A DNA stretch of 64,000 nt from an uncultured Catenibacterium sp. (GTDB lineage: Bacteria > Bacillota_I > Bacilli_A > Erysipelotrichales > Coprobacillaceae): the NCBI GenBank assembly GCA_900540685.1, contig UQGS01000003.1, positions 1 to 64,000 of the forward strand, given 5' to 3'. Position numbers and translations under genes: made by a program. The notes beneath the pieces are model-generated. The model had not been told where the DNA came from and did no database searches. It saw nothing but the letters and a program-made list of their open reading frames with translations. Numbering within the stretch: position 1 is the stretch's first letter; each line of letters begins with the position of its first letter. This document shows, one piece after another, positions 46,876 through 55,209 of this stretch.

Positions 46876-47793
46876 CTAACATTCTTCTGAAACGATGAAC
46901 TTAGGTCTTCCTTTGATTTCATCATAGATCTGCGCAATATAGTAACCAATAATACCAAGACAGATCATGATAATACTACTAGAGAATAACTGAAGTAGGA
47001 TGACTGTAGTAAAGCCTCCTAAAGCTGTCCCATTCACATACTGTACAATTGAATTAATACCAAATACTACAGAGATAACTAACATGATAAAACCACAAAT
47101 AGTCACAATCTGCATTGGTGCAGAAGAGAAAGAAGTAATATTAAGTATCGCATACTTAATAAGTGACTTAGTAGACCACTTTGATTCCCCTGCTTCTCTT
47201 TCAGCAACTCTAAATGGGATTTGTGTTGTCTTAAATCCTACCCAAGAAGATAAAGCTCTAAAGAAAGAATTCTTTTCCTTCATGTTAAGTAATACCAACA
47301 TTACTTTTCTATCAAGAAGCTTGAAGTCTGAGGCATTCATCATATCGATATTAGTTAGCTTAGAGATGATTTTATAGAAAGTATTAGCCATAAATCTATG
47401 GATACCTGATTCCTCTCCTCTATCTTCTTTGACAGCTTCTACAACTTCATATCCTTCCTGCCATAATTTATACATTTCTACAATCTTAATTGGTGGATGT
47501 TGTAAGTCACAGTCCATGACAACACAACAATCACCCTTTGCATATGTTAAACCTGCAGTAATCGCAGATTCTTTACCGAAGTTTCTAGAGAAATGAACAC
47601 CTCTTACATGTTCATGTTTTTCTGCTGCTGCTTGGATTCTATTCCAAGTATCATCCTTAGAACCATCATCCACAAATAAGATTTCATAAGGAATCTTATG
47701 TTCTGTCATGATATCTACTACAACATTTGCAGTATTATCAATTAATAGTCCTTCATTATAAGATGGTATTATAATACTTAATAAACCTTCCAT
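46876..47793 (-). CDS. Membrane glycosyltransferase family 2 (CsbB/GtrB/DPM1-like)
   Basis: The start at 47793 has AAGGAG upstream in minus-strand sense; an upstream in-frame ATG at 47832 lacks one. The protein is 305 residues: a GT-A domain with IIIPSYNEG near 8, the DxD-type VMDCDLQHPP near 94, and EREAGESKW near 200 before two membrane helices at about 225-245 and 258-285. Family members load one sugar (glucose or GlcNAc) onto undecaprenyl phosphate. It starts one base after the YfhO-type gene, and the GtrA-type flippase gene is divergent. The set matches B. subtilis csbB-yfhO-gtcA. Confidence 0.93.
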   Translation of the reverse strand: MEGLLSIIIPSYNEGLLIDNTANVVVDIMTEHKIPYEILFVDDGSKDDTWNRIQAAAEKHEHVRGVHFSRNFGKESAITAGLTYAKGDCCVVMDCDLQHPPIKIVEMYKLWQEGYEVVEAVKEDRGEESGIHRFMANTFYKIISKLTNIDMMNASDFKLLDRKVMLVLLNMKEKNSFFRALSSWVGFKTTQIPFRVAEREAGESKWSTKSLIKYAILNITSFSSAPMQIVTICGFIMLVISVVFGINSIVQYVNGTALGGFTTVILLQLFSSSIIMICLGIIGYYIAQIYDEIKGRPKFIVSEEC

Positions 47794-47794
47794 A

Positions 47795-50344
47795 TTAATT
47801 CTCCTTACAATATTTTTTTCTAACAATTGCACTTACGATTATAAACAATATTGCCCCTGCTGTTAAGCAAATACCTAATGTTTTGTATTTTGTATGATAT
47901 CTCATGGTAATTTGATTTGTGCCAGAATGAAGTTTGATGGCATATAAGCAATCTCCAAATGACTTCACTTCTGCCTTTTCATTATTGACTAATACATCCC
48001 AACAATCATCTACAGGAACAGATAGATATAAGTAACTATCTTCACTTGTTGCTTTAACTGTTGTATCAATAGAACCATTCTTCATTGAGATATTGACTTC
48101 ATTCTTACGTGCTGTCTTGGAACACTCATCTAATACACTTAAATCTAATGCATAGAAATAGGCATTATCATAATTGAAATTAGAATCTGCAGATTCAACT
48201 CTTAACTTTGTATTTGAATGATCTGTTTCAATATGGAATACAGTTGGTGATAACCAGCATGCATACTTAGTAATCACATCTTTACCATTATAAACATAAG
48301 ATTCTGATTCTGAAGTCCAAGGGATAAAACCATAATAAACCATATTCTTATAGTTAGAGGTATTTAAATTGATTTCTGTATTAGAATCATCTTTCTTATT
48401 AACTGAATATTTGACAGGTTTATAGATATCTTTTGAAGTATTGAATAATTGTTTAAATAATAAGTTCTGATAATCAAATGGGTTCAAATAGCCTTCTTCA
48501 TATTTTATTGCATCAAAGTTATTACATGTAAATGCGAGAGGCATATAGTATGGATTTGTATATGTATACTTACCATTAAGTTTCGTATTGTTTTTCTTTA
48601 CTAAACCAGTGTAGTTTTCAGAAGTTAATACATATTTCACACCAAGTAATGAATCAATACCTAACATAGATGTATTTGTGACAGTTAAACAATCTGCATA
48701 AGTAGGATAACCACACTTATTTAAGAAGTCTAACTGAGTACCATCTGGTGAAGAAGTATATCCACTTGTAGATTTATATCCATAGGATAATGGTTCATCA
48801 TAGTTGGCAGTTAAGTTACCTTCATACATAACTCTATTAGAAGTCTGTGTGATTCTATAGTTTGATGAGTCATCATTCTGTATGTTACCTATGATCTTTT
48901 CCTGATTCTTTCTATATGATGTATATTCTAAATCATTCATACATAAAGAGTTCGCAAGAAGACTTGAGTTGATTCCTAAATCGATAGAACCTGCAATAAG
49001 TAATACGACAAGAAGGATCTGTTTTGTCTTCTGTTTAGTGATTAACTGATTAGAGATATATAAAGCAGTTAAGACAATAATCATAGCTACAGTTAAATAA
49101 GCATAAATCTTTTCCTGATGTGTATAATGACGTGTTAATACAATATTTAGTACAGAGAATACAATTGCGACTACACCAGTCTTCACAATATCATTCTTCT
49201 CTTTTGCATATACACAATTGTATGCAGCTAAGAAGAGAATAAAGAATTCAATAAGGAATGAATATCTATAGTTATAGCTTCCTACATATTTAAAGAGTGA
49301 GAATACCAAATAAAGAGGATGCCAATAGAGACATAGAAGTATTCCAAATAAGAATATACCGAGTACTACTTTAACTTTTAATTTAATCTGCTTGTTGAAG
49401 AAGACTGATAGTGCAAGTACTATCGCAAGTCCTCCACAAAATAATGCCGCAAAGCCTAATTCACTATGTGCCCCATAGCTATACTTAGGAATAACACTTA
49501 ACATATTACCGACAAAAGAGAAGTCTAAAATATCTCTTAATGAGAGACTTCCTCTAGGACCATTAGTAAGCGCACCAATTGTAGGTAAGAACAAGACTGC
49601 ACTTACCATAACACCTAGAATCATCGCAAATACATATCTAATGCCAGTCTTAATAAACTGGATGAATGTCATCTTGTTTTCTACTGCATATAAACAACAT
49701 TCTAATAAGAACCAGATACCAGTAAAGACACAGCTGATTCCGGCTATATACCAGTTGAAGATAATAGCTAAACCTACCGCGATAGAAAGATTCCAGTTCT
49801 TCTTTCCCTGCACAATATAATAAACCTGTAATAACATGAATGGTAACATATACATGCCATCCAGCCACATAATATTACTTGCCTGGAAGAAGCTATATTG
49901 ACATAAACCATAACCACATGAAAGAAGAATAAAGAGAACACTATTGTCTTTATAAGATGCTTCAAATCTATTTGTGATAAAGTATGCAAAGGCGATAGAT
50001 GCCAATGTAAGCTTTAATGCGACTACGATATTAAAGAATGTATAGAGATTCGCATTAGAGAAAAACAATAATAATAGGTTAAATGGTGAAGATAAATAAT
50101 AGCTAAATACGGCTATATTTGATCCACCCAATGTTTTCCCAAAGCTATAAGTAATTGAGTTCTTTCCCGCAATAACATCCTTTAGATATGAAAAGAAATC
50201 AATATACTGAATATTTGCATCCATTACAGCTAATGTTTTAGTGCCAAATGGCGCAAATCCACTGAATGCATAAATACATAAAATAATGAGTAAAGTAATA
50301 AGTCCGGATAGGAATATAATCTTACTTTTTTCTTTTTTATTCAT
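47795..50344 (-). CDS. YfhO-family polytopic membrane glycosyltransferase (GT-C type)
   Basis: The start at 50344 has GGGGG upstream in minus-strand sense. The protein has 849 residues: about 12-14 membrane helices in residues 10-460, then an outside domain of ~330 residues rich in N, Y, T and S, and one last helix near 825-843. YfhO family marks are GTKTLAVMDANIQY near 35 and SFGKTLGGSNIAVFSYYLSSPFNLL near 65 (split as GKTLGGSNIAV and YYLSSPFNL). In Bacillus YfhO transfers GlcNAc from a lipid carrier to lipoteichoic acid. Here it is coupled to a CsbB-like gene and close to a GtrA-like flippase. The acceptor is inferred. Confidence 0.9.
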   Translation of the reverse strand: MNKKEKSKIIFLSGLITLLIILCIYAFSGFAPFGTKTLAVMDANIQYIDFFSYLKDVIAGKNSITYSFGKTLGGSNIAVFSYYLSSPFNLLLLFFSNANLYTFFNIVVALKLTLASIAFAYFITNRFEASYKDNSVLFILLSCGYGLCQYSFFQASNIMWLDGMYMLPFMLLQVYYIVQGKKNWNLSIAVGLAIIFNWYIAGISCVFTGIWFLLECCLYAVENKMTFIQFIKTGIRYVFAMILGVMVSAVLFLPTIGALTNGPRGSLSLRDILDFSFVGNMLSVIPKYSYGAHSELGFAALFCGGLAIVLALSVFFNKQIKLKVKVVLGIFLFGILLCLYWHPLYLVFSLFKYVGSYNYRYSFLIEFFILFLAAYNCVYAKEKNDIVKTGVVAIVFSVLNIVLTRHYTHQEKIYAYLTVAMIIVLTALYISNQLITKQKTKQILLVVLLIAGSIDLGINSSLLANSLCMNDLEYTSYRKNQEKIIGNIQNDDSSNYRITQTSNRVMYEGNLTANYDEPLSYGYKSTSGYTSSPDGTQLDFLNKCGYPTYADCLTVTNTSMLGIDSLLGVKYVLTSENYTGLVKKNNTKLNGKYTYTNPYYMPLAFTCNNFDAIKYEEGYLNPFDYQNLLFKQLFNTSKDIYKPVKYSVNKKDDSNTEINLNTSNYKNMVYYGFIPWTSESESYVYNGKDVITKYACWLSPTVFHIETDHSNTKLRVESADSNFNYDNAYFYALDLSVLDECSKTARKNEVNISMKNGSIDTTVKATSEDSYLYLSVPVDDCWDVLVNNEKAEVKSFGDCLYAIKLHSGTNQITMRYHTKYKTLGICLTAGAILFIIVSAIVRKKYCKEN

Positions 50345-50372
50345 AAGAACCCCCTTGAATTCAAACACAATA

Positions 50373-50401
50373 ATTATAACATATCCTACTATATAATTCG
50401 A
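50373..50401 (-). promoter_or_regulatory. Promoter of the YfhO-type operon
   Basis: Minus-strand TATAAT at 50378-50373 with TCGAAT 17 bp earlier (50401-50396). It lies about 30 bp before the ATG. Confidence 0.5.
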
Positions 50402-50468
50402 TGTGATAGTTATGATATTACATGAAAGGTATATGTAGTAAATTATTTTGTGAATTTCTCTGTTTTTT

Positions 50469-50497
50469 TTGATGTATACAGGTAAATAGAATATAAT
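50469..50497 (+). promoter_or_regulatory. Promoter of the GtrA-type gene
   Basis: TTGATG at 50469-50474, a 17-bp spacer, and a perfect TATAAT at 50492-50497. AAGGAG and the ATG follow 40 bp later. Confidence 0.75.
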
Positions 50498-50536
50498 GGT
50501 TACGTATGTGACTAAAAAACAAATAAGGAGAGTTTT

Positions 50537-50995
50537 ATGAAAAAAGATAAAGATATATTTGATAGAATCATGGAGTGGAAGATCCTTAGTATCTTTAATC
50601 CATTTTATAAGAAATATAAAGAAGTATTATTATATTTATTCTTTGGTGGTTTAACTACCGTTATTAGTATTGGTTCTTATGCATTTTTTGATGTAAGTAT
50701 GCATATGGATCCAATGGTTGCGAATATCTTCTCTTGGATACTTGCAGTATTATTTGCCTATGTGACAAATCGTATCTGGGTATTTGATAGTAATGCGGAA
50801 GGTATGAAGGGTATTATTCAGGAAATGGTTTCTTTCTTTGGAGGACGTGTTGCCACTCTATTAATGGAAGAAGTGATTCTATATGTTGGTATTAAGCTAT
50901 TAAGTATGAATAGTATTAGTGTGAAGGTTGCAGCACAGATTCTTGTACTTATTGGAAACTACTTAATTAGTAAGTTGTTTGTGTTTAAGAAATAA
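50537..50995 (+). CDS. GtrA/GtcA-family flippase
   Basis: This 152-residue protein has four membrane helices. The family features are YLFFGGLTTVISIGSY near residue 36, the loop FAYVTNRIWVFDS after helix 2, and the closing NYLISKLFVFKK. GtrA-type proteins flip sugar-loaded undecaprenyl phosphate to the outer face. It completes a three-part glycosylation set with the divergent GT2 and YfhO genes, and has its own TTGATG-N17-TATAAT promoter. An IS element inserts about 55 bp after its stop, so its original downstream neighbour may have been separated. Confidence 0.92.
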   Translation: MKKDKDIFDRIMEWKILSIFNPFYKKYKEVLLYLFFGGLTTVISIGSYAFFDVSMHMDPMVANIFSWILAVLFAYVTNRIWVFDSNAEGMKGIIQEMVSFFGGRVATLLMEEVILYVGIKLLSMNSISVKVAAQILVLIGNYLISKLFVFKK

Positions 50996-51051
50996 TAATT
51001 ACACAGAAATTCCACATAGATAGCGCTTGTAATAAGGTATAATAACGGCAG

Positions 51052-51198
51052 TCAACTACCCACGACCTAAAGGTCATGGGCTTGTAACTGCCCAGTCGTA
51101 TTAACGGTTTACACCTCCGACCTTTAACCCCAGTAGATATTGCTATCTAAAGTGGCGTTACATCATAGGGTGGTTGACAGCACCCTTTGTAGCAGAGT
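51052..51198 (-). ncRNA. Probable right-end (omega/re) RNA of TnpB
   Basis: The ~145 bp after the tnpB stop have no reading frame but do have structure: the end hairpin at 51059-51080, and GTTGAC at 51172-51177 complementary to GTCAAC at 51051-51056. TnpB nucleases use an RNA made from this place, whose 3' end reads across the element border as guide. The guide would then be the minus-strand sequence just left of about 51050. This is from family knowledge; no transcript boundary can be seen. Confidence 0.45.
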
Positions 51199-52338
51199 TT
51201 ACTCTGTTACAACTGTATTAGGTACTTGGCTATCTGCAAGATAGTTTATTCCCATACGATACAGATTCATAGCTCCAATGCGGTCATCATTAGATTTATA
51301 GCCACATTTTTTGCAAGTAAACAGATGTATCTTCTTATTGCGGTTAGACTTTTCAATGTGTCCACAGCAAGGGCAGCACTGGCTTGTATAGCGAGGGTCT
51401 ACCTTAATAACAGAAGACTGATTCTGTTTTGCTTTGTAGATTAGTTTCTGCTCAAGGTCATAGAAAGACCATGATACAGAAACATAACGATCTTTTGTTT
51501 TGACACGTTCTGTAGCATTACGAATGCCTGACAAATCTTCCAATACAAAGAGAGTGTGCTTTGGGTTGTTTTCAACGAGTGCCTTCGATATCTGATGGTT
51601 AATATCCTGCATCCAACGGTTTTCTCGCTGACCGATAGCTTTCAGTCTTCGTCTTGAAGATGGCGTATGTCGCATTTGGAGTTCCTTACGAAGCTTGGAA
51701 TAGTTAGCACGTTTCTGTTTAATAGCTTTACCACTAACAAATCCAGACTTATGTTTGCTGTCATAAGTTGCAACAACAAAGTTAATACCTCTGTCAATAC
51801 CTACAACGTTACAGATGTCAGAAATATTACTTTCTTCAACCTCATAGGTAACTGGTATATGCAGATAGTATTTACCATGCTTACTTACAAGTTTGGCAGT
51901 ACCAAACTTATAAATCGTATGATCGAAATACTTAGACATTCCATCTGAAAAATAAGATAACTTCACACGACCATTAAGTGTATTGATTGAAAAACGGTTT
52001 TGTGTTAAGGAATAATCTCTGTTCCAAACCAAATCATACTGAGGCTTTTTGAACGATGGTTTAATCCACTCATTCTGATTTTCAAGAATGGTCTTATATC
52101 TGGCGATAACAGTCTTCAAAACAGACTGAGCCATCTGCGATTTAAGGTTAAACTTTTCTCGTAAAGTAGAATACAAAGCTTTATTAAGTGAAAACTGCTT
52201 TAAGTCATGAGTGCGGAATACATAGTCTGAAACATAATTACAGGCATTACGATAAGCAGACATAGTTTCATCAAGCAAAACCTTATCTGTTTCAGCTGCG
52301 ATTATTTGAATTTTAGCTGTAATAGTCATCTGTTCCAT
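51199..52338 (-). CDS. tnpB: TnpB, RNA-guided RuvC nuclease of the IS element
   Basis: This 379-residue protein has an N-terminal helical wedge/REC region (1-175) and a split RuvC domain with D182 in GIDRGI, E267 in VLEDLSG and D352 in NDDRIGAMN. The zinc ribbon CxxC pairs are at C322/C325 and C342/C345, between the second and third RuvC parts. All catalytic residues are present, so it is predicted to be an active relative of Cas12 that cuts DNA next to a short target-adjacent motif. AGGAG precedes the ATG. It diverges from tnpA with 78 bp between them. Confidence 0.95.
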   Translation of the reverse strand: MEQMTITAKIQIIAAETDKVLLDETMSAYRNACNYVSDYVFRTHDLKQFSLNKALYSTLREKFNLKSQMAQSVLKTVIARYKTILENQNEWIKPSFKKPQYDLVWNRDYSLTQNRFSINTLNGRVKLSYFSDGMSKYFDHTIYKFGTAKLVSKHGKYYLHIPVTYEVEESNISDICNVVGIDRGINFVVATYDSKHKSGFVSGKAIKQKRANYSKLRKELQMRHTPSSRRRLKAIGQRENRWMQDINHQISKALVENNPKHTLFVLEDLSGIRNATERVKTKDRYVSVSWSFYDLEQKLIYKAKQNQSSVIKVDPRYTSQCCPCCGHIEKSNRNKKIHLFTCKKCGYKSNDDRIGAMNLYRMGINYLADSQVPNTVVTE

Positions 52339-52416
52339 AGATGCACTCCTTTCATAGATATTTCACTATATATTATATCTAATTTATAGTGAAACATCTA
52401 TATTTTGAGGTGAACT

Positions 52417-52821
52417 ATGGATAGTAGATACAATCGTCATAACAGACGAAAATACAGCCTTAAAGTACATATAGTTCTAGTAACCAAATACCGCAAACAA
52501 CTACTAAAAGACTCTATCGCCAATGATGTTAAACAAAAGATTCTCGATATAGCTTATACTCGTGGCTACGAAATTATTGCGATAGAAATCGACAAAGACC
52601 ATATACATTTCTTATTAAGTTACGATAAAGCAGATCGAGTTTACGATATTGTCAAAATTGTAAAGCAGGAAACGACATACCACTTATGGCAAAAGTATAG
52701 TTCTGTCCTATCAAGACAGTATTGGAAGGAAAAAACATTTTGGTCAGATGGTTATTTTGCTTGTAGCATTGGAGAAGTGTCATCAGTAACTATACAAAAA
52801 TATATTGAAAGTCAGGGATAA
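52417..52821 (+). CDS. tnpA: TnpA, Y1 HUH transposase of the IS element
   Basis: This 134-residue IS200-type transposase has the HUH pair H62 and H64 in DHIHFLLS, and the catalytic tyrosine Y129 in IQKYIESQG. It is a dimeric single-strand transposase that nicks at the hairpin-marked ends. The length is at the short end of the family but nothing is missing. Ribosome site: GAGGTG seven bases before the ATG. Confidence 0.95.
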   Translation: MDSRYNRHNRRKYSLKVHIVLVTKYRKQLLKDSIANDVKQKILDIAYTRGYEIIAIEIDKDHIHFLLSYDKADRVYDIVKIVKQETTYHLWQKYSSVLSRQYWKEKTFWSDGYFACSIGEVSSVTIQKYIESQG

Positions 52822-52904
52822 TAGATAACGATGTACGAGGCTCCTCCCACCACCTATTGGCAGTGGGTTTCCGCCTATGACAAACGAAAGGATTTATTTA
52901 TGAA

Positions 52905-52933
52905 GTGAATTATAGACTATTTTGTGGTATAGT
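52905..52933 (+). promoter_or_regulatory. Promoter of the polysaccharide operon
   Basis: An extended -10, TGGTATAGT with TATAGT at 52928-52933, and a weak -35 GTGAAT at 52905-52910, 17 bp apart. It lies just outside the right end of the IS and 40 bp before the first gene, so the insertion seems to have left the operon its promoter. Confidence 0.5.
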
Positions 52934-52973
52934 AATTTATGTATGAACTTAAAAATAAGGATGTGAAAAAAAG

Positions 52974-54419
52974 ATGTATAAAAGGAAGTTAAGAGGATGG
53001 GCGAAGCATTTAGATTTCTTAATTGTGGACCTTATCTGTCTACAGTTAGCTATATTTCTAGCTTACTACATGCGTCATGGAATACTTGATATATATACAA
53101 GATCATTGTATGTCAATATTGCGATAGTCATGACACTATTAGATATGTTAATTATTATATTCTTTAATATTTTAAAGAATATTTTGAAGCGTAATAATAT
53201 TACAGAAATGATTAAAGTAATAGAGAAATCATTATTATTAATGGTTGTTTCTACTGCTTATATTTTCTATGCGCAAAAAGATGATGTATCACGTTTAACT
53301 TTAGGTTTTACATGTGTATTTGATGCAATGTTTACTTATATTGTACATTGTGTGATGAAACCAATCGTAAGACGTAGAAGAAAGAATAATAAAAAATCTC
53401 TTATCGTGATTACAGAGTCTGAGTTTATTGATTCTATTACTAAGAATAAGAAAACATTTGGTTTGGATGAATACCAGAGTGTTGGTTTTGCGGTTCTAGA
53501 TAAGAATATGGAAGGTCAGAAATCAAATGGCTGGTCTATTGTGGCGTCTCAGGAAACTGTTATAGATTATGTATTAAGACAATGGATGGATGAAGCTTTA
53601 GTGATTCTTCCTAGGGAAGATGTTTTCTCTACTTCTTTAGTTAAAGATTTAGCTGAAATGGGACTCGCAGTTCACGTGGAAATCAGTGAATATAACTCAT
53701 TAAAGGGATACCGCAAACAGTTTGAAAGAATGGGAGAAAACCAGGTATTAACTGTCAGCATGAACTCTATTAATGAATATGACTGGATTGCGAAAAGAAT
53801 CTTAGATATTCTTGGTGGTTTAGTAGGATGCTTGATTACTCTTATCTTAACTATAATCATAGGTCCAGCTATATTTATTGCCTCTCCAGGACCAATCTTC
53901 TTTAAACAGAAGAGAGTTGGTAGAAATGGTAAAGTGTTCAATATGTATAAGTTTAGAAGTATGTATATGGATGCTGAAGAGCGTAAGAAAGAGCTTATGG
54001 ATCAAAACAGAGTCAAAGATGGTATGATGTTCAAACTTGAATATGACCCTCGTATTATTGGCTGTAAGAAGAAAGCAGATGGTACAACTAAGAAGGGTAT
54101 CGGTAATTTTATTAGAGATTATTCTCTTGATGAATTCCCACAGTTCTTTAATGTATTAAAGGGTGATATGAGTTTAGTAGGTACTAGACCCCCTACTCTT
54201 GATGAATGGAATAAGTATGAATTACGTCATAGAGCACGTCTTGCATTTAAGCCAGGTATTACAGGTTTATGGCAGGTAAGTGGTAGAAGTAATATTACTG
54301 ACTTTGAAGAAATCGCAAGATTAGATAAAGAATATATCAAGAACTGGAGATTCAGTCATGATATTCAGATCTTATTGAAGACAGTACAGGTTGTTTTCAA
54401 AAAAGAAGGATCAATGTAA
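52974..54419 (+). CDS. Polyprenyl phosphate sugar-1-phosphate transferase (initiating enzyme)
   Basis: This 481-residue protein has four to five N-terminal membrane helices (10-135) and a nucleotide-binding-like middle domain (140-260). The C-terminal bacterial sugar transferase domain begins with a membrane hairpin (KRILDILGGLVGC). Signatures are KQKRVGRNGKVFNMYKFRSM, DEFPQFFNVLKGDMSLVGTRPP and the closing KPGITGLWQVSGRS. It starts polymer synthesis by placing a sugar-1-phosphate on undecaprenyl phosphate; which sugar is not evident, though galactose or glucose is usual for this type. It is the first gene of the operon. Confidence 0.95.
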   Translation: MYKRKLRGWAKHLDFLIVDLICLQLAIFLAYYMRHGILDIYTRSLYVNIAIVMTLLDMLIIIFFNILKNILKRNNITEMIKVIEKSLLLMVVSTAYIFYAQKDDVSRLTLGFTCVFDAMFTYIVHCVMKPIVRRRRKNNKKSLIVITESEFIDSITKNKKTFGLDEYQSVGFAVLDKNMEGQKSNGWSIVASQETVIDYVLRQWMDEALVILPREDVFSTSLVKDLAEMGLAVHVEISEYNSLKGYRKQFERMGENQVLTVSMNSINEYDWIAKRILDILGGLVGCLITLILTIIIGPAIFIASPGPIFFKQKRVGRNGKVFNMYKFRSMYMDAEERKKELMDQNRVKDGMMFKLEYDPRIIGCKKKADGTTKKGIGNFIRDYSLDEFPQFFNVLKGDMSLVGTRPPTLDEWNKYELRHRARLAFKPGITGLWQVSGRSNITDFEEIARLDKEYIKNWRFSHDIQILLKTVQVVFKKEGSM

Positions 54420-54432
54420 AGGAGTTATGAAT

Positions 54433-55209
54433 ATGCCATCAATAAAGATTATTATTGCGACACATAAGAAATATCGTATGCCTAATGATGAGATGTATGT
54501 TCCTGTACAGGTTGGTGCAGAAGGCAAAGATGATCTAGGATATACACGTGATAATACAGGTGATAATATTTCTAAATTAAATTCACAGTATTGTGAATTA
54601 ACAGGATTATATTGGGCTTGGAAGAACCTAGATGCAGATTATGTTGGTTTAGCACATTATCGTAGACATTTTAGAGTAAAGAAAAAGACTAAGGATCCTT
54701 TTGATTGTGTTCTTACTTCTAAGGAAGCAGAAGAACTATTAAAGAATAATGATATTCTAGTTACTAAGAGACGTAATTATTATATTGAAACAATCTATGA
54801 TCATTATGTTCATACACTCTATCCTGAACCATTAGATGAAACAAGAAAGATTATTGAAGAGAAGTGTCCAGAATACTTACCTGCTTTTGATAAGCATATG
54901 AAGGGTAAGACAATGCATGCCTTTAATATGTTTGTGATGAAGAAGGAATATTTTGATGCTTATTGTGAATGGTTATTTGATATTCTATTTGAACTTACTA
55001 AGAGATTTGAAGGTACTGAATATAATAGCTTCCATGCACGTTATCCAGGTAGAATTAGTGAAGTACTATTAGATGTCTGGATGAATGAGAATGGTTATAC
55101 CTACAAAGAAGTTCCATTTGTATATATGGAAAAGATCAATATGTTTAAAAAGGGAATGGGATTCTTAAAGGCTAAGTTCTTACATAAGAAGTATGGGGAG
55201 AGTTTTTAA
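54433..55209 (+). CDS. DUF4422-family glycosyltransferase
   Basis: The start is the ATG at 54433 (GGAG eight bases upstream); a frame from 54391 overlaps the first gene without a ribosome site. The protein has 258 residues and shows the DUF4422 pattern: KIIIATHKKYRMP at the start, NTGDNISKLNSQYCELTGLYWAW (here split: NTGDNISKLN and YCELTGLYWAW), YVGLAHYRRHF, and a middle FNMFVMKKEYFD. The family is common in capsule clusters and is thought to transfer sugar residues. It overlaps the next start in TAATG fashion. Confidence 0.88.
   Translation: MPSIKIIIATHKKYRMPNDEMYVPVQVGAEGKDDLGYTRDNTGDNISKLNSQYCELTGLYWAWKNLDADYVGLAHYRRHFRVKKKTKDPFDCVLTSKEAEELLKNNDILVTKRRNYYIETIYDHYVHTLYPEPLDETRKIIEEKCPEYLPAFDKHMKGKTMHAFNMFVMKKEYFDAYCEWLFDILFELTKRFEGTEYNSFHARYPGRISEVLLDVWMNENGYTYKEVPFVYMEKINMFKKGMGFLKAKFLHKKYGESF

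Larger units (their letters stand above)
51050..52885. mobile_element. IS200/IS605-family insertion sequence with divergent tnpA and tnpB
   Basis: The element holds tnpB (minus) and tnpA (plus). Imperfect palindromes lie near both ends: CCCACGACC / GGTCATGGG at 51059-51080 and CCCAC / GTGGG at 52846-52867. Subterminal hairpins without inverted-repeat ends are typical of this family, which moves as single strands via a Y1 transposase. The exact borders are not determined; I put them just outside the hairpins. It separates the GtrA gene from the polysaccharide operon. Both genes look intact, so it may be active. Confidence 0.88.

Noticed and set aside
51226..51948. Plus-strand reading frames opposite tnpB
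   Set aside because: They mirror the conserved TnpB codons and lack start signals.
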